From NCBI GenBank assembly GCA_030670165.1, contig DAOVCF010000031.1, forward strand, positions 1 to 13,342: DNA of 13,342 bases. The letters are read 5' to 3'. The DNA is from Candidatus Stahliibacteriota bacterium. GTDB taxonomy: Bacteria > Hydrothermota > Tepidihabitantia > B3-TA06. Numbering within the stretch: position 1 is the stretch's first letter; each line of letters begins with the position of its first letter. The position numbers and the translations under genes are program-made. Below are positions 1 to 6,547 of the stretch, piece after piece. The notes under the pieces are model-generated. The model was given only the letters and a program-made list of their open reading frames with translations. It was not told the DNA's origin and did not search any database.

Positions 1-1352
1 AGCACCGCGTAAAGCCCGAAGAATACAGGCAGCTGGACGAGCATTGGCAGGCAGCCCTTGAACGGTGACGCCCCATGAAGTTTGTACAGCTTCATGGTTT
101 CCTCGTTCAGGCGTTGCTTATCGTCCTTGAAGCGCTCCTGAAGTTCCTTTAGCTTGGGCTGCAGCACCTGCATTTTCTGCATCGAACGCTGCTGTATCTG
201 GGAAAGCGGCAGGAAGACGAGCTTGATAAGTATCGAGAATACAATTATTGCTATTCCATAGTTGGGGATAATGCGGTAAAAGAACTGGAATATCTTGAGC
301 ATGATGACACCCAGCCAGCGAAAGGCGGAACCACCCAGCTCGACAATCCGGCTGAGCTTGTGCCCCATCTTTGCCAGGGTGTCGTAATCCTGGGGACCGA
401 AGTAAAGTGTAAACTTACTGACGTCTTCTACGTCGAATGTCATATTTATGCGCTGACCCTCGGTCGTGCCAGGTAGTATGCGGGCCACCACCGGCTGAGA
501 AGGTAGCACAATAGCCGTGAAGTACTTGTTGCGCAGGGCCACCCATTCGTACGGACCAGGTTCTACGGAACTTTTGCCTGAGTTAATCTTTCCTATCTTT
601 TTTGAGTTAAGGTATTGAACCTTCTTTTGACCGTCTCGGTAGTAAAGCTGATACATGGTAAGCTCTGTCTTGTCCCCCGGTTCGGTTGGGGATAGTCCCT
701 GTTCGCATAGAAACTTGAATCCTATTGGAACAGATAATGTATCTATATTTGTAATTTTTATTTCGTATCCGTCGACAGTTAAGAGGATCTTTCTTTCGTT
801 GCCTAAGCTATCTCTCCATACAAACATTAGGGTTGAATCGTTAAGGGACGTGGTTTCAAGGGCATCAAAACTTAGTTTCTCGTTAGAGATTACTTCGAAA
901 CCAGCATTTGGCCGAGTCTTAAATTCCATATTCTCAAGACGTTCGACTGTAACACTGTCGTCCCAGGTTCCTAATAACTCCCTTGCCGAGCTGAAAAATT
1001 GAGTTGCTTCCAGAAGTCTAACTGGCACTTTACCTGTAGTTGAATCAGATTCTCTCATCGTATAGTCTTTTAGTTCAATCTGATCTATTCGGAAACCAAC
1101 GAGGGAAGCCCACCCTAAGATTCTTACTTTTACTTTGCTATTCTCTAACTCCAGGGGTTTGGCGATGTCTGTGCCTTTTATCAACGGAACGTTGTTATTA
1201 GTCGAAGCTGTCTGAGGGGGTGTCCCCATACCCATACATCCGCCTGCCGAGTCCTTTCTCAAAAAATTGAATATAAGCAGCATTCCTACTACCAACACCA
1301 CCACCAGGATCGTTGACCAGATACCTCCTCTTTGTTGTTGTCCGTCGCTCAC
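1..1352 (-). CDS. yidC: Membrane protein insertase YidC (C-terminus cut by window edge)
   Basis: This is the inner-membrane insertase that works with or without SecYEG to insert membrane proteins. I translated it by hand from a GTG at 1352 and got 450 complete codons with no stop before the window edge. An N-terminal hydrophobic anchor at about residues 12-30 is followed by a large periplasmic domain at about 60-335. The Oxa1/YidC core starts at about 345, with segments LQPKLKELQERF (397-408), DDKQRLNEE (410-418) and a GCLPMLVQLPVFF stretch (433-445) that match the proteobacterial YidC core closely. The charged residue of the hydrophilic groove, an arginine in E. coli (R366), is a lysine here (K377), as in many other bacteria. 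The gene lies 2 bases after yidD, and the AGG in TGAGGT just upstream can serve as its ribosome binding site. The long periplasmic domain indicates a diderm cell. Confidence 0.96.
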   Translation of the reverse strand, partial: MSDGQQQRGGIWSTILVVVLVVGMLLIFNFLRKDSAGGCMGMGTPPQTASTNNNVPLIKGTDIAKPLELENSKVKVRILGWASLVGFRIDQIELKDYTMRESDSTTGKVPVRLLEATQFFSSARELLGTWDDSVTVERLENMEFKTRPNAGFEVISNEKLSFDALETTSLNDSTLMFVWRDSLGNERKILLTVDGYEIKITNIDTLSVPIGFKFLCEQGLSPTEPGDKTELTMYQLYYRDGQKKVQYLNSKKIGKINSGKSSVEPGPYEWVALRNKYFTAIVLPSQPVVARILPGTTEGQRINMTFDVEDVSKFTLYFGPQDYDTLAKMGHKLSRIVELGGSAFRWLGVIMLKIFQFFYRIIPNYGIAIIVFSILIKLVFLPLSQIQQRSMQKMQVLQPKLKELQERFKDDKQRLNEETMKLYKLHGASPFKGCLPMLVQLPVFFGLYAV

Positions 1353-1354
1353 AT

Positions 1355-1561
1355 TTACCTCACAGGATCGTATCCGCCCGGATTCCATGGATTGCAGCGC
1401 AGAATCCTCCAGGCGGCCTTGGCCGTTCCTTTAAGGGCACCATAGCGCTTTATTGCCTGGATTGCATACTCCGAACACGTGGGCTCGAAGCGGCAATTCC
1501 TTGGTGTCCCGCTAAATACAATCTGATACGCACGAATGATCCAGATAAATAACTTACGCAC
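1355..1561 (-). CDS. yidD: Membrane protein insertion efficiency factor YidD
   Basis: A 68-residue protein of the YidD family, a small membrane-associated factor that helps YidC-dependent insertion. The family signature is complete: C23-RFEPTC29-SEYA, then AI..YG, and near the end RCNPWNPGGYDPV with C56. An N-terminal amphipathic or hydrophobic segment (residues 3-16) would associate with the membrane. The start is GTG at 1561, overlapping the end of rnpA by 8 bases, which is the usual arrangement for this pair and suggests translational coupling. yidC starts 2 bases downstream. Confidence 0.95.
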   Translation of the reverse strand: MRKLFIWIIRAYQIVFSGTPRNCRFEPTCSEYAIQAIKRYGALKGTAKAAWRILRCNPWNPGGYDPVR

Positions 1562-1901
1562 CCATGCCTCTCAGTTTTTGGGCGCATCCAGAAAAGGACT
1601 CGCAAAGTTCGTCCCCCCCAGCGTCGGTTTTCAACCTGAAGATGATCCTGCCCTCCGGGAATTTCCTTTTCATTCGTCTGTATATTTCATGCATGCGGCG
1701 CTTACAACGATTTCGAACCACCGCTTTTCCGATAGCTTTCGGGACAAAGAAAGCCACCCTGCGGCGTGGCTCCTCAATGAAATGAGCCATGAGGGCTCCG
1801 CTGGATACCGGCGGGGCGGCAAGGACGGCCCTTATATTTCTATCACCACGAAGAATCTCAGAGCGCGGCAGATTTTCAGAGCGAGCGGTATTCAACTTCA
1901 A
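1554..1901 (-). CDS. rnpA: Ribonuclease P protein component
   Basis: Protein subunit of RNase P, which binds the catalytic RNA and helps process the 5' ends of pre-tRNAs. The diagnostic RNR motif is present as AVVRNRCKRRMHEIYR (about residues 60-75), preceded by RRVAFFVPKAIGKA. The length of 115 residues is normal. The start is a TTG at 1901, three bases after the rpmH stop and without a visible Shine-Dalgarno sequence. I walked the frame upstream to the first stop (TAG at 1958-1956) and found no ATG, GTG or TTG, so the start cannot be earlier unless a rarer codon is used; TTG at 1895 is the alternative. The usual N-terminal aromatic residues that contact the pre-tRNA leader (F..V) are replaced by aliphatic ones (DRNIRAVLA). 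It sits between rpmH and yidD. Confidence 0.94.
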   Translation of the reverse strand: MKLNTARSENLPRSEILRGDRNIRAVLAAPPVSSGALMAHFIEEPRRRVAFFVPKAIGKAVVRNRCKRRMHEIYRRMKRKFPEGRIIFRLKTDAGGDELCESFSGCAQKLRGMGA

Positions 1902-1903
1902 CC

Positions 1904-2041
1904 CTATGCCGATAAGCGTTTGCGTCCCTTGGCACGGCGACGCTTCAGCATTGCTCTACCTGTAGGGGTTGCGTTGCGTTTACGAAAACCATGTGTGCGT
2001 TTGCGCTTGAGGTTGCTTGGTTGATAAGTTCTTTTCGGCAT
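1904..2041 (-). CDS. rpmH: 50S ribosomal protein L34
   Basis: A 45-residue, very basic ribosomal protein translated by hand: MPKRTYQPSNLKRKRTHGFR at the start, then a KRNATPTGRAMLKRRRAKGR segment and KRLSA at the end. This is the canonical L34 sequence (TYQPS, RKRTHGFR, R.AKGR.RL). A strong ribosome binding site (AAAGGAGA) lies about 7 bases upstream of the ATG. It heads the conserved rpmH-rnpA-yidD-yidC cluster and has its own consensus promoter. Confidence 0.98.
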   Translation of the reverse strand: MPKRTYQPSNLKRKRTHGFRKRNATPTGRAMLKRRRAKGRKRLSA

Positions 2042-2073
2042 GAACATTCTCCTTTCGTTAAACTGCGAGTAGA

Positions 2074-2101
2074 ATTATAGTGCGAAACAATTGGAAGTCA
2101 A
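2074..2101 (-). promoter_or_regulatory. Promoter of the rpmH-rnpA-yidD-yidC operon
   Basis: On the minus strand, TTGACT (2101-2096) and TATAAT (2079-2074) are separated by 16 bases. The predicted transcription start is near 2067, giving a leader of roughly 26 bases that contains the rpmH ribosome binding site. Confidence 0.8.
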
Positions 2102-2137
2102 ACATCCACCTCAGTCGATGGCTCCGAAATAAATGCT

Positions 2138-2157
2138 CCTTGCCACACGGGCAAAGG
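2138..2157 (-). terminator. Possible weak terminator after the nucleoside kinase gene
   Basis: On the minus strand, CCTTTGCC-CGTG-TGGCAAGG-like arms can form about 7 base pairs with one bulge. They are followed by GAGCATTTATTT, which is only loosely T-rich. The site lies between the kinase stop and the rpmH promoter. The hairpin is imperfect and the call is tentative. Confidence 0.3.
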
Positions 2158-2250
2158 ATCGCAGGGGAGTAGAATGCAAGATCACCCTTTCAGCTGAGCT
2201 GCATATCTTAGTTTTCGATTTTTCGCTTCCCAGGAGGGGGGATCAATTAG

Positions 2251-3942
2251 TTAATGGGTGTGCTTTGTCTTCGAGTTGCTCTTAGAGCGGGAGGATTTGT
2301 TTTTGTTTTCCTTACGGAAGGCGCTTCCTCCGATGAACTCGCGGAGGATAGATGCAGGTGGTACCGCGGAGTCGTCCATAGGGGTGACCAGTTCCAAGAG
2401 GGAGATCATGCGTTTGGCCTCCGAGCGCAGACCTTTGCCTCGGACAGTGCGCAGAAGTTTCATGGCCTTGTTGCGCATCACTGCAAGTTCGTAGATAAGA
2501 GCCGAGTTGAACATCTCATCCGCCGACTCCTGGTAAGGGAAGACGTTGCGCTCCTCGCCCCTGCGCACCTTAGCCCACCGCTTCATGGTTCTGGTGGGTG
2601 TATGAGCGCGGTAGGAGTAGTCGCGCAGCATTCGTCTCAGCATCCTGGTGTCAGAGGTGGAAACGATGCGCTGGTCGTGGTAGTTGAGCTGGGTCAGCGC
2701 GGATACGTATATCTTGAACTTGAGATGTTTGGGTACGGCAGAAGTCAGGCGCGGGTTGAGCGCATGGATTCCCTCCACGATAAGTATCTCGTTTGGCTCC
2801 AGGATCATGGTGGTGCCGTCGAAACAGCGCCTGCCTCTCTCGAAATCGAAGCGGGGTCTATCCACCCTTTTGCCTTCCAGAAGGAGCACCAACTGCTGGT
2901 TGAAGAACTCCAAATCAATGGCGTCGATTCCCTCGAAATCGGGCTTTTCCTCCTCGTCAAGCGGGGTACTGGAGCGGTCGAAGAAGTAGTCGTCCACCGA
3001 CAGCGGCAGGGGGCGCAGACCGTTAACCCGTAGATGCACCGCCAGTCGTTTGGAAAAGGTTGTTTTCCCGGCCGAGGAGGGGCCGGCGATGAGCACGATG
3101 CGGGGGAGTATGGTGGCGGCGGCGATGCGGTCTGCAATTCGGGCGATGGCCTTCTCGTGCAGCGCTTCGGCAACGTTGACCAGTTCAAGGCTTTTGTTTT
3201 CCCTTACGAGACGGTTGAGCTGGCCGATATCGGAGATACCCAAGGCCTCGCCCCACTTCTCGTAGTGATGAAAGATAAGGAAGAGTTTTGGCTGCTCCAC
3301 GAAGGTGGGAAGCTCAGGGAACGATTCAGGTGTGGGGTAACGCAGGATGAAGCCGGGTGGATAGTGCAGAAGCTCGAATGCGGCAAGAGAACCGGTGGAG
3401 GGAACGAGTGGCCCTCTTGCCCAGTCGGTGAAATCGCCGCACCGGTGGATAATATACTCGTCCTTATCCGCGTACTCCAATAACGCCAGCTTGGAGGTGT
3501 TGTTGTTGCGCTTACAGATGGCGGTTGTCTCCTTCCGATCCACCTTCCGCATGGTGACTGGCAGATCGTCGGCCAGAAGCCCGAGCATCTCGGCCTCAAG
3601 AAGCTCAACGTCGCGCTTCTCCATGATACGCTTCATTCTCAGGGTGCAGTAGAAACCCTTGGAGGTGGAGTGTTCAACCACTAACCGGGCGTCGGGGAAG
3701 GCGCGTTTGGCGGCCATGGTGAGAACAAAGATAAGACTCTCCTGATGAATCTTCAGGCCTTCGGGATCGGTGGCGAGAACGAACTCGATCTTAGCGTCCT
3801 TGGTAAGCGGGGTGTTGAGTCCGACCAGCTCGCCCTCCAGCTTGGCCGCGATGATGGGCTGACCCGCAGGGATCAGCTTCGATATAGGGGTGCCTTCTTT
3901 TACTTCACGCACCGCACTTCGTCCCAGCTTGATCTTGACCAT
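2251..3942 (-). CDS. Nucleoside (uridine-type) kinase with TGS and ThrRS-like N-terminal domains
   Basis: A 563-residue, three-part protein. Residues 1-60 form a TGS-like domain (VKIKLGRSAVREVKEGTPIS). Residues about 65-230 resemble the second additional domain of threonyl-tRNA synthetase, including GPLVPSTG (177-184). Residues about 275-500 are a P-loop kinase of the phosphoribulokinase/uridine kinase fold, with Walker A GPSSAGKT (287-294, K293) and SVDDYFFDR (315-323). This architecture is known from Thermotoga, clostridia and Bacteroidetes, where it is annotated as a nucleoside or uridine kinase, so NTP-dependent phosphorylation of a nucleoside is likely but the substrate is not certain. 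The tail (about 543-563) is rich in Lys, Ser and Asn. I chose ATG 3942 over ATG 3948 because the consensus promoter would start transcription at about 3944. No ribosome binding site lies at a useful distance. Confidence 0.88.
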   Translation of the reverse strand: MVKIKLGRSAVREVKEGTPISKLIPAGQPIIAAKLEGELVGLNTPLTKDAKIEFVLATDPEGLKIHQESLIFVLTMAAKRAFPDARLVVEHSTSKGFYCTLRMKRIMEKRDVELLEAEMLGLLADDLPVTMRKVDRKETTAICKRNNNTSKLALLEYADKDEYIIHRCGDFTDWARGPLVPSTGSLAAFELLHYPPGFILRYPTPESFPELPTFVEQPKLFLIFHHYEKWGEALGISDIGQLNRLVRENKSLELVNVAEALHEKAIARIADRIAAATILPRIVLIAGPSSAGKTTFSKRLAVHLRVNGLRPLPLSVDDYFFDRSSTPLDEEEKPDFEGIDAIDLEFFNQQLVLLLEGKRVDRPRFDFERGRRCFDGTTMILEPNEILIVEGIHALNPRLTSAVPKHLKFKIYVSALTQLNYHDQRIVSTSDTRMLRRMLRDYSYRAHTPTRTMKRWAKVRRGEERNVFPYQESADEMFNSALIYELAVMRNKAMKLLRTVRGKGLRSEAKRMISLLELVTPMDDSAVPPASILREFIGGSAFRKENKNKSSRSKSNSKTKHTH

Positions 3943-3950
3943 GAACATAC

Positions 3951-3979
3951 ATTATAATGAGTATCCTTTGGCGAGTCAA
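3951..3979 (-). promoter_or_regulatory. Consensus promoter of the nucleoside kinase, predicted leaderless
   Basis: On the minus strand, TTGACT (3979-3974), a 17-base spacer and TATAAT (3956-3951). The -10 box ends 3 bases before ATG 3948 and 9 bases before ATG 3942. Transcription should therefore start at about 3946-3942, leaving essentially no 5' leader for the second ATG and excluding the first. Confidence 0.78.
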
Positions 3980-4027
3980 TCTTGTTCGTTGTATGGGAAG
4001 GGTGTTTGGATTAAAGATGCGTGGTCG

Positions 4028-4063
4028 CAATAAAAGTAGGGGCACGGCATGCCGCGCCCCTAC
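4028..4063 (-). terminator. Palindromic repeat (GTAGGGGC type) acting as tetR terminator
   Basis: A 28-base near-perfect palindrome (4036-4063) with 14-base arms GTAGGGGCACGGCA and its complement, one mismatch. Read on the minus strand, the hairpin is followed at once by TTTTATTG, so it can work as an intrinsic terminator 55 bases after the tetR stop. A related element lies at 6548-6573. Similar GC-rich palindromes are dispersed in many bacterial genomes, so this may be a genome-wide repeat family. Confidence 0.65.
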
Positions 4064-4070
4064 AATATCT

Positions 4071-4096
4071 TAAGGTTTCGCGAAGCTCACGACGGC
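4071..4096. repeat. Short sequence repeated in the 3' end of accD
   Basis: The 18 bases TAAGGTTTCGCGAAGCTC here are identical to 7419-7436 inside accD, and the match continues with 5 of the next 8 bases. The core TTCGCGAA is palindromic. The copy here is non-coding, just past the end of tetR, next to the hairpin repeat. Whether it is a mobile or dispersed repeat, or a chance match to the codons of accD, cannot be decided from one window. Confidence 0.45.
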
Positions 4097-4117
4097 AACG
4101 CCCACCTGGGTTTTTTC

Positions 4118-4720
4118 TTACCCTGCCTCCTCTACGAGGATTCCTTTAAGAAAAATTTCTCTCACTGTCGCGAAGCCCGTTTCGATTCCAGCCAGCGAAG
4201 ACGCAAGCCCCAGAAAAACATTTGCCAGCGTCTGGGGAGTTAGATTTTTTCTTACCTCACCTGCCTTCTGCGCACTGAAGAAAACAGATGCCAGCACCTC
4301 TTTTACTTCCTCGATGCTGGGAGTGATGCGTTTCGTAAAGAGTGTCATGTGGCGTGTAGGAACGACTGGAATTCCTCCGGTTTCGAAAAGCCTGCGCATG
4401 CTTGAAATCAGAGGGACATGCCGGCTGAGCGAGTGGAGTACCGCATCAAGGCGGTTTTTAACGCCTTTTTTCGATTCATCCTTAAGGTCAGCCTTGAGAT
4501 CCGACACTAGTTGGTCAAGTGATGATTTAATCATCGCTATGAAAAGCTCAAGCTTGCTCTTGTAGTAAAAGTAGACTGCCGCTTTTGTGATCCCTACCTT
4601 CTTTGCCACATCCTCCATACCGACTTGATCGAAGCCGTACTCGCAAAAGAGTTCTCTTGCAGCAGAAAGAATCTCCCGGCGGCGTATCTCTCCTGGTTTT
4701 CTTCGCGAACGTTCAGACAT
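4118..4720 (-). CDS. TetR/AcrR-family transcriptional regulator
   Basis: A 200-residue TetR-family repressor. The N-terminal DNA-binding domain is clear at about residues 12-60: REILSAARELFCEYGFDQVG, then MEDVAKKVGITKAAVYFYYKSK with the helix-turn-helix and the family YxYF-type turn. The remaining helices (about 65-195) form the ligand-binding and dimerisation domain, which is not conserved enough to name an effector. The gene follows the radical SAM gene on the same strand with 78 bases between and has its own promoter. A 26-bp perfect palindrome of the TGAC...GTCA type, typical of TetR operators, lies just downstream of the radical SAM promoter -10 box, and I infer that this protein binds it. 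No second copy is visible at its own promoter. Its mRNA is predicted to have a leader of only 3-6 bases. Confidence 0.92.
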   Translation of the reverse strand: MSERSRRKPGEIRRREILSAARELFCEYGFDQVGMEDVAKKVGITKAAVYFYYKSKLELFIAMIKSSLDQLVSDLKADLKDESKKGVKNRLDAVLHSLSRHVPLISSMRRLFETGGIPVVPTRHMTLFTKRITPSIEEVKEVLASVFFSAQKAGEVRKNLTPQTLANVFLGLASSLAGIETGFATVREIFLKGILVEEAG

Positions 4721-4731
4721 AATAACCTGCC

Positions 4732-4759
4732 ATTATAGTAGGGGAAGCAGTCCTGTCAA
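4732..4759 (-). promoter_or_regulatory. Promoter of tetR, predicted near-leaderless
   Basis: On the minus strand, TTGACA (4759-4754), a 16-base spacer and TATAAT (4737-4732), a perfect match to the sigma-70 consensus. The -10 box ends 11 bases before the ATG, so the leader is about 3-6 bases. A run of ten G (4773-4764, minus strand) lies four bases upstream of the -35 box. Confidence 0.82.
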
Positions 4760-4763
4760 GCTG

Positions 4764-4773
4764 CCCCCCCCCC
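4764..4773. repeat. Ten-base C/G homopolymer tract upstream of the tetR promoter
   Basis: Ten consecutive C on the plus strand (G10 on the coding strand). It sits between the radical SAM stop codon and the tetR -35 box, four bases upstream of the box. Tracts of this length are prone to slippage and to sequencing error. Confidence 0.9.
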
Positions 4774-4798
4774 GGTTTGTGCCGTATAGGGTGCGGCA

Positions 4799-6244
4799 TT
4801 ATCGTGAGGTTCGTTTCAGGTCTTTAAGGTAGCGCTCCTGCCAGATGGGTTGGGTGAGCTTCTCAAGTTCTTCATCGAACTCCACCAGTCTCTCGTAGTA
4901 CTCAGGATCTTCGAGCGCTGCCTTTGCATTTTCATCCTCAGGCTTTACACTCTCGTCCAGGATATTCTCCCTGAAGTATTTGTGGTGGTCGCGGATAGAG
5001 CAAGGGGTAAGTATATTATTACAGAATTTCAGTTGACCGTATCCGTATTCGTGCTGCCATTTCCTTCCTTTTGCAAACAGATCCGACATCAGCGCGTCGG
5101 CGATTGACTTACCATCCTTGTAAAGATCGTAGAGATTGTCTTTGTAGTAGGGCACGAACCCGCAAGGCGTGATGTTCCCGTTCCAGTCGACGTAGAAGTA
5201 TCCCCTCTCTCTGCCATAGGCAATGCAGCCATCCGATGCCGCACCACTATTCCAGAAGTCTCCGACAAAGTATTTCTTATCGAAGAGCATCCTTTCCCAC
5301 TGGTTGTAAAGCGCAACGCGCTGCTCAGGAGAGATCATCAGATCCATGGTATCCTTGGCCCTTCCGATAGGCATCAAGTGAAACATCCACATATACACCG
5401 CACCCAGCTCCTCGAAGTAGTGCTCGTAGAATTCGTCGGTCAGCAGAATTTCGACGTTGTTCTTGGTTGCGGTAACGGATGTCCCGAAGGGAACCCCGCG
5501 GTGCCTAAGCCTCTCCATTGAATCCATAATCTTCGCATAGACGCCTTTTCCCCGTCTCGCGTCGGTTTCCTTCTCGTAGCCTTCAACGGATATCGCCGGG
5601 GTTATGTTTCCCAGTCCGGCCATCCTTTCCACCGTTTCGTCGGTGAGTAGGGTCCCGTTGGTGTAGACAAGGAAAACCATATCGGAGAATTCTTCCACGG
5701 CGTCAAGCAGGGTCTTGCCCTGGGAGTTGTACATAAAGGGCTCGCCGCCGGAGATCACGATGAAGTTCGACCCGATCAGATCGCGCATCTCATGGAGCAG
5801 TTTGGTGAACACCTCATAGTCCAGTGTGGCTGCGCTAGTTGCTTCCGAGGCCGCGTAACATCCTGTGCATCTGAGGTTGCAGCGTTTGGTGGGAGAGATC
5901 AAACAGAAGCTGGGAGGTTCTATTCCGTATTTATCCTCGTACTTTTTCTGGACTTTGGGTCGTCTTTCGTCGAGGAATCCATTCATTACAAAGGTCTCGC
6001 GTACCCTTTCGGCATACTCAGGGGAAAAGTACCCCTTTTGGATGTTTTTGAAAGACTGCTCAAGTAGATTCACAAGAAACTGTGTTTTTATTTCAGTGAG
6101 GTAGGGCAGGTTCGTGGGTTGGGCATCCGCAATCCCTTGTTTGATTCTTGCCCTGAGTGGTTTTAGAAGTGTACTGGCGAGGCCGGGTTTTTTTACTGCC
6201 GCCTTGATTGCTTGAGCGGTCAACCTTTTTTGAAGAGGATTCAT
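4799..6244 (-). CDS. Radical SAM protein with C-terminal cysteine-rich (SPASM/twitch-like) region, function unknown
   Basis: A 481-residue radical SAM enzyme. The 4Fe-4S cluster motif is C122-NLR-C126-TG-C129, followed by the SAM-binding GGEP (166-169) and an SVEG strand (219-222). Four more cysteines in the C-terminal third (C340, C361 in TPCGF, C408, C415) suggest an auxiliary iron-sulfur cluster, as in SPASM or twitch domains. Residues 1-110 form an extra N-terminal region rich in basic and amphipathic helix with no recognised motif. No precursor peptide gene is visible beside it. The ATG has a good ribosome binding site (AAGGAGA). The leader of about 80 bases carries a perfect TetR-type operator, and a TetR gene follows directly, so the enzyme is probably made only in response to a small molecule. 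I cannot name its substrate. Confidence 0.9.
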   Translation of the reverse strand: MNPLQKRLTAQAIKAAVKKPGLASTLLKPLRARIKQGIADAQPTNLPYLTEIKTQFLVNLLEQSFKNIQKGYFSPEYAERVRETFVMNGFLDERRPKVQKKYEDKYGIEPPSFCLISPTKRCNLRCTGCYAASEATSAATLDYEVFTKLLHEMRDLIGSNFIVISGGEPFMYNSQGKTLLDAVEEFSDMVFLVYTNGTLLTDETVERMAGLGNITPAISVEGYEKETDARRGKGVYAKIMDSMERLRHRGVPFGTSVTATKNNVEILLTDEFYEHYFEELGAVYMWMFHLMPIGRAKDTMDLMISPEQRVALYNQWERMLFDKKYFVGDFWNSGAASDGCIAYGRERGYFYVDWNGNITPCGFVPYYKDNLYDLYKDGKSIADALMSDLFAKGRKWQHEYGYGQLKFCNNILTPCSIRDHHKYFRENILDESVKPEDENAKAALEDPEYYERLVEFDEELEKLTQPIWQERYLKDLKRTSR

Positions 6245-6298
6245 CTTTTGTCTCCTTTCCTTAGTTTCTTTAGATAAAAGCTCCGCAACGTTTTTCGA

Positions 6299-6324
6299 TA
6301 ATTAACTGACTGGTCAGTTAATTA
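6299..6324. promoter_or_regulatory. Perfect palindromic operator (TetR type)
   Basis: Two perfectly complementary 12-base arms, TAATTAACTGAC and GTCAGTTAATTA, are separated by two bases. This is the TGAC-N2-GTCA core common in TetR-family operators. The site covers about +3 to +28 of the radical SAM transcript, where a bound dimer would block transcription. The adjacent tetR gene (4118-4720) is the obvious candidate regulator. Confidence 0.85.
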
Positions 6325-6333
6325 CATGACTCA

Positions 6334-6361
6334 ATTATAGGAGAAAAATGTGCGATGTCAA
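6334..6361 (-). promoter_or_regulatory. Promoter of the radical SAM gene
   Basis: On the minus strand, TTGACA (6361-6356), a 16-base spacer and TATAAT (6339-6334), a full consensus match. The predicted start is near 6327, just before the palindromic operator. A consensus-strength promoter combined with an operator fits tight repression with strong induction. Confidence 0.85.
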
Positions 6362-6547
6362 GGTCGATCGATAAAAACAGGCGGCCTTTCGATTACCCGA
6401 ACTCGATGCCCTGACTCATGGTGAGCAAGGCGGTTTCCACCATCGTAGTCATAGTGAGTGATAAACGGCGTTCTTTATGAACACCGACTCCCTCGCCCAC
6501 AAATTGGACAAGACACGATTCCTTCCCGGTAAAGCCGCATAAAAATC
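6362..6547. other. Intergenic stretch with no gene seen
   Basis: Between the radical SAM promoter and the hairpin after the outer-membrane protein gene, I see only reading frames of about 20 codons on either strand, without ribosome binding sites. There is no tRNA-like fold and no obvious repeat array. It may hold decayed or repeat-derived sequence. Confidence 0.5.

Noticed and set aside
655..1002. Plus-strand open frame of 115 codons
   Set aside because: It lies antisense within the periplasmic domain of yidC, which reads without interruption through this region.
1260..1352. An altered YidC because of lysine instead of arginine in the groove
   Set aside because: The lysine (K377) is a common variant in many bacterial YidC proteins and does not suggest loss of function.
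1536..2024. Plus-strand open frame of 162 codons over rnpA and rpmH
   Set aside because: It is antisense to two genes with unmistakable family signatures and has no recognisable protein features.
2042..2250. Possible replication origin beside rpmH
   Set aside because: No TTATCCACA-like DnaA boxes or AT-rich unwinding region are seen, and dnaA is not adjacent.
2254..3483. Two back-to-back plus-strand open frames of 259 and 149 codons
   Set aside because: They are antisense shadows of the nucleoside kinase, whose P-loop and other motifs are clear. Composition is unnatural (Gly, Val, Arg rich) and there is no ribosome binding site.
6400..6480. Small frames of about 20 codons on either strand
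   Set aside because: They are very short, without ribosome binding sites or recognisable sequence, and overlap each other on opposite strands.
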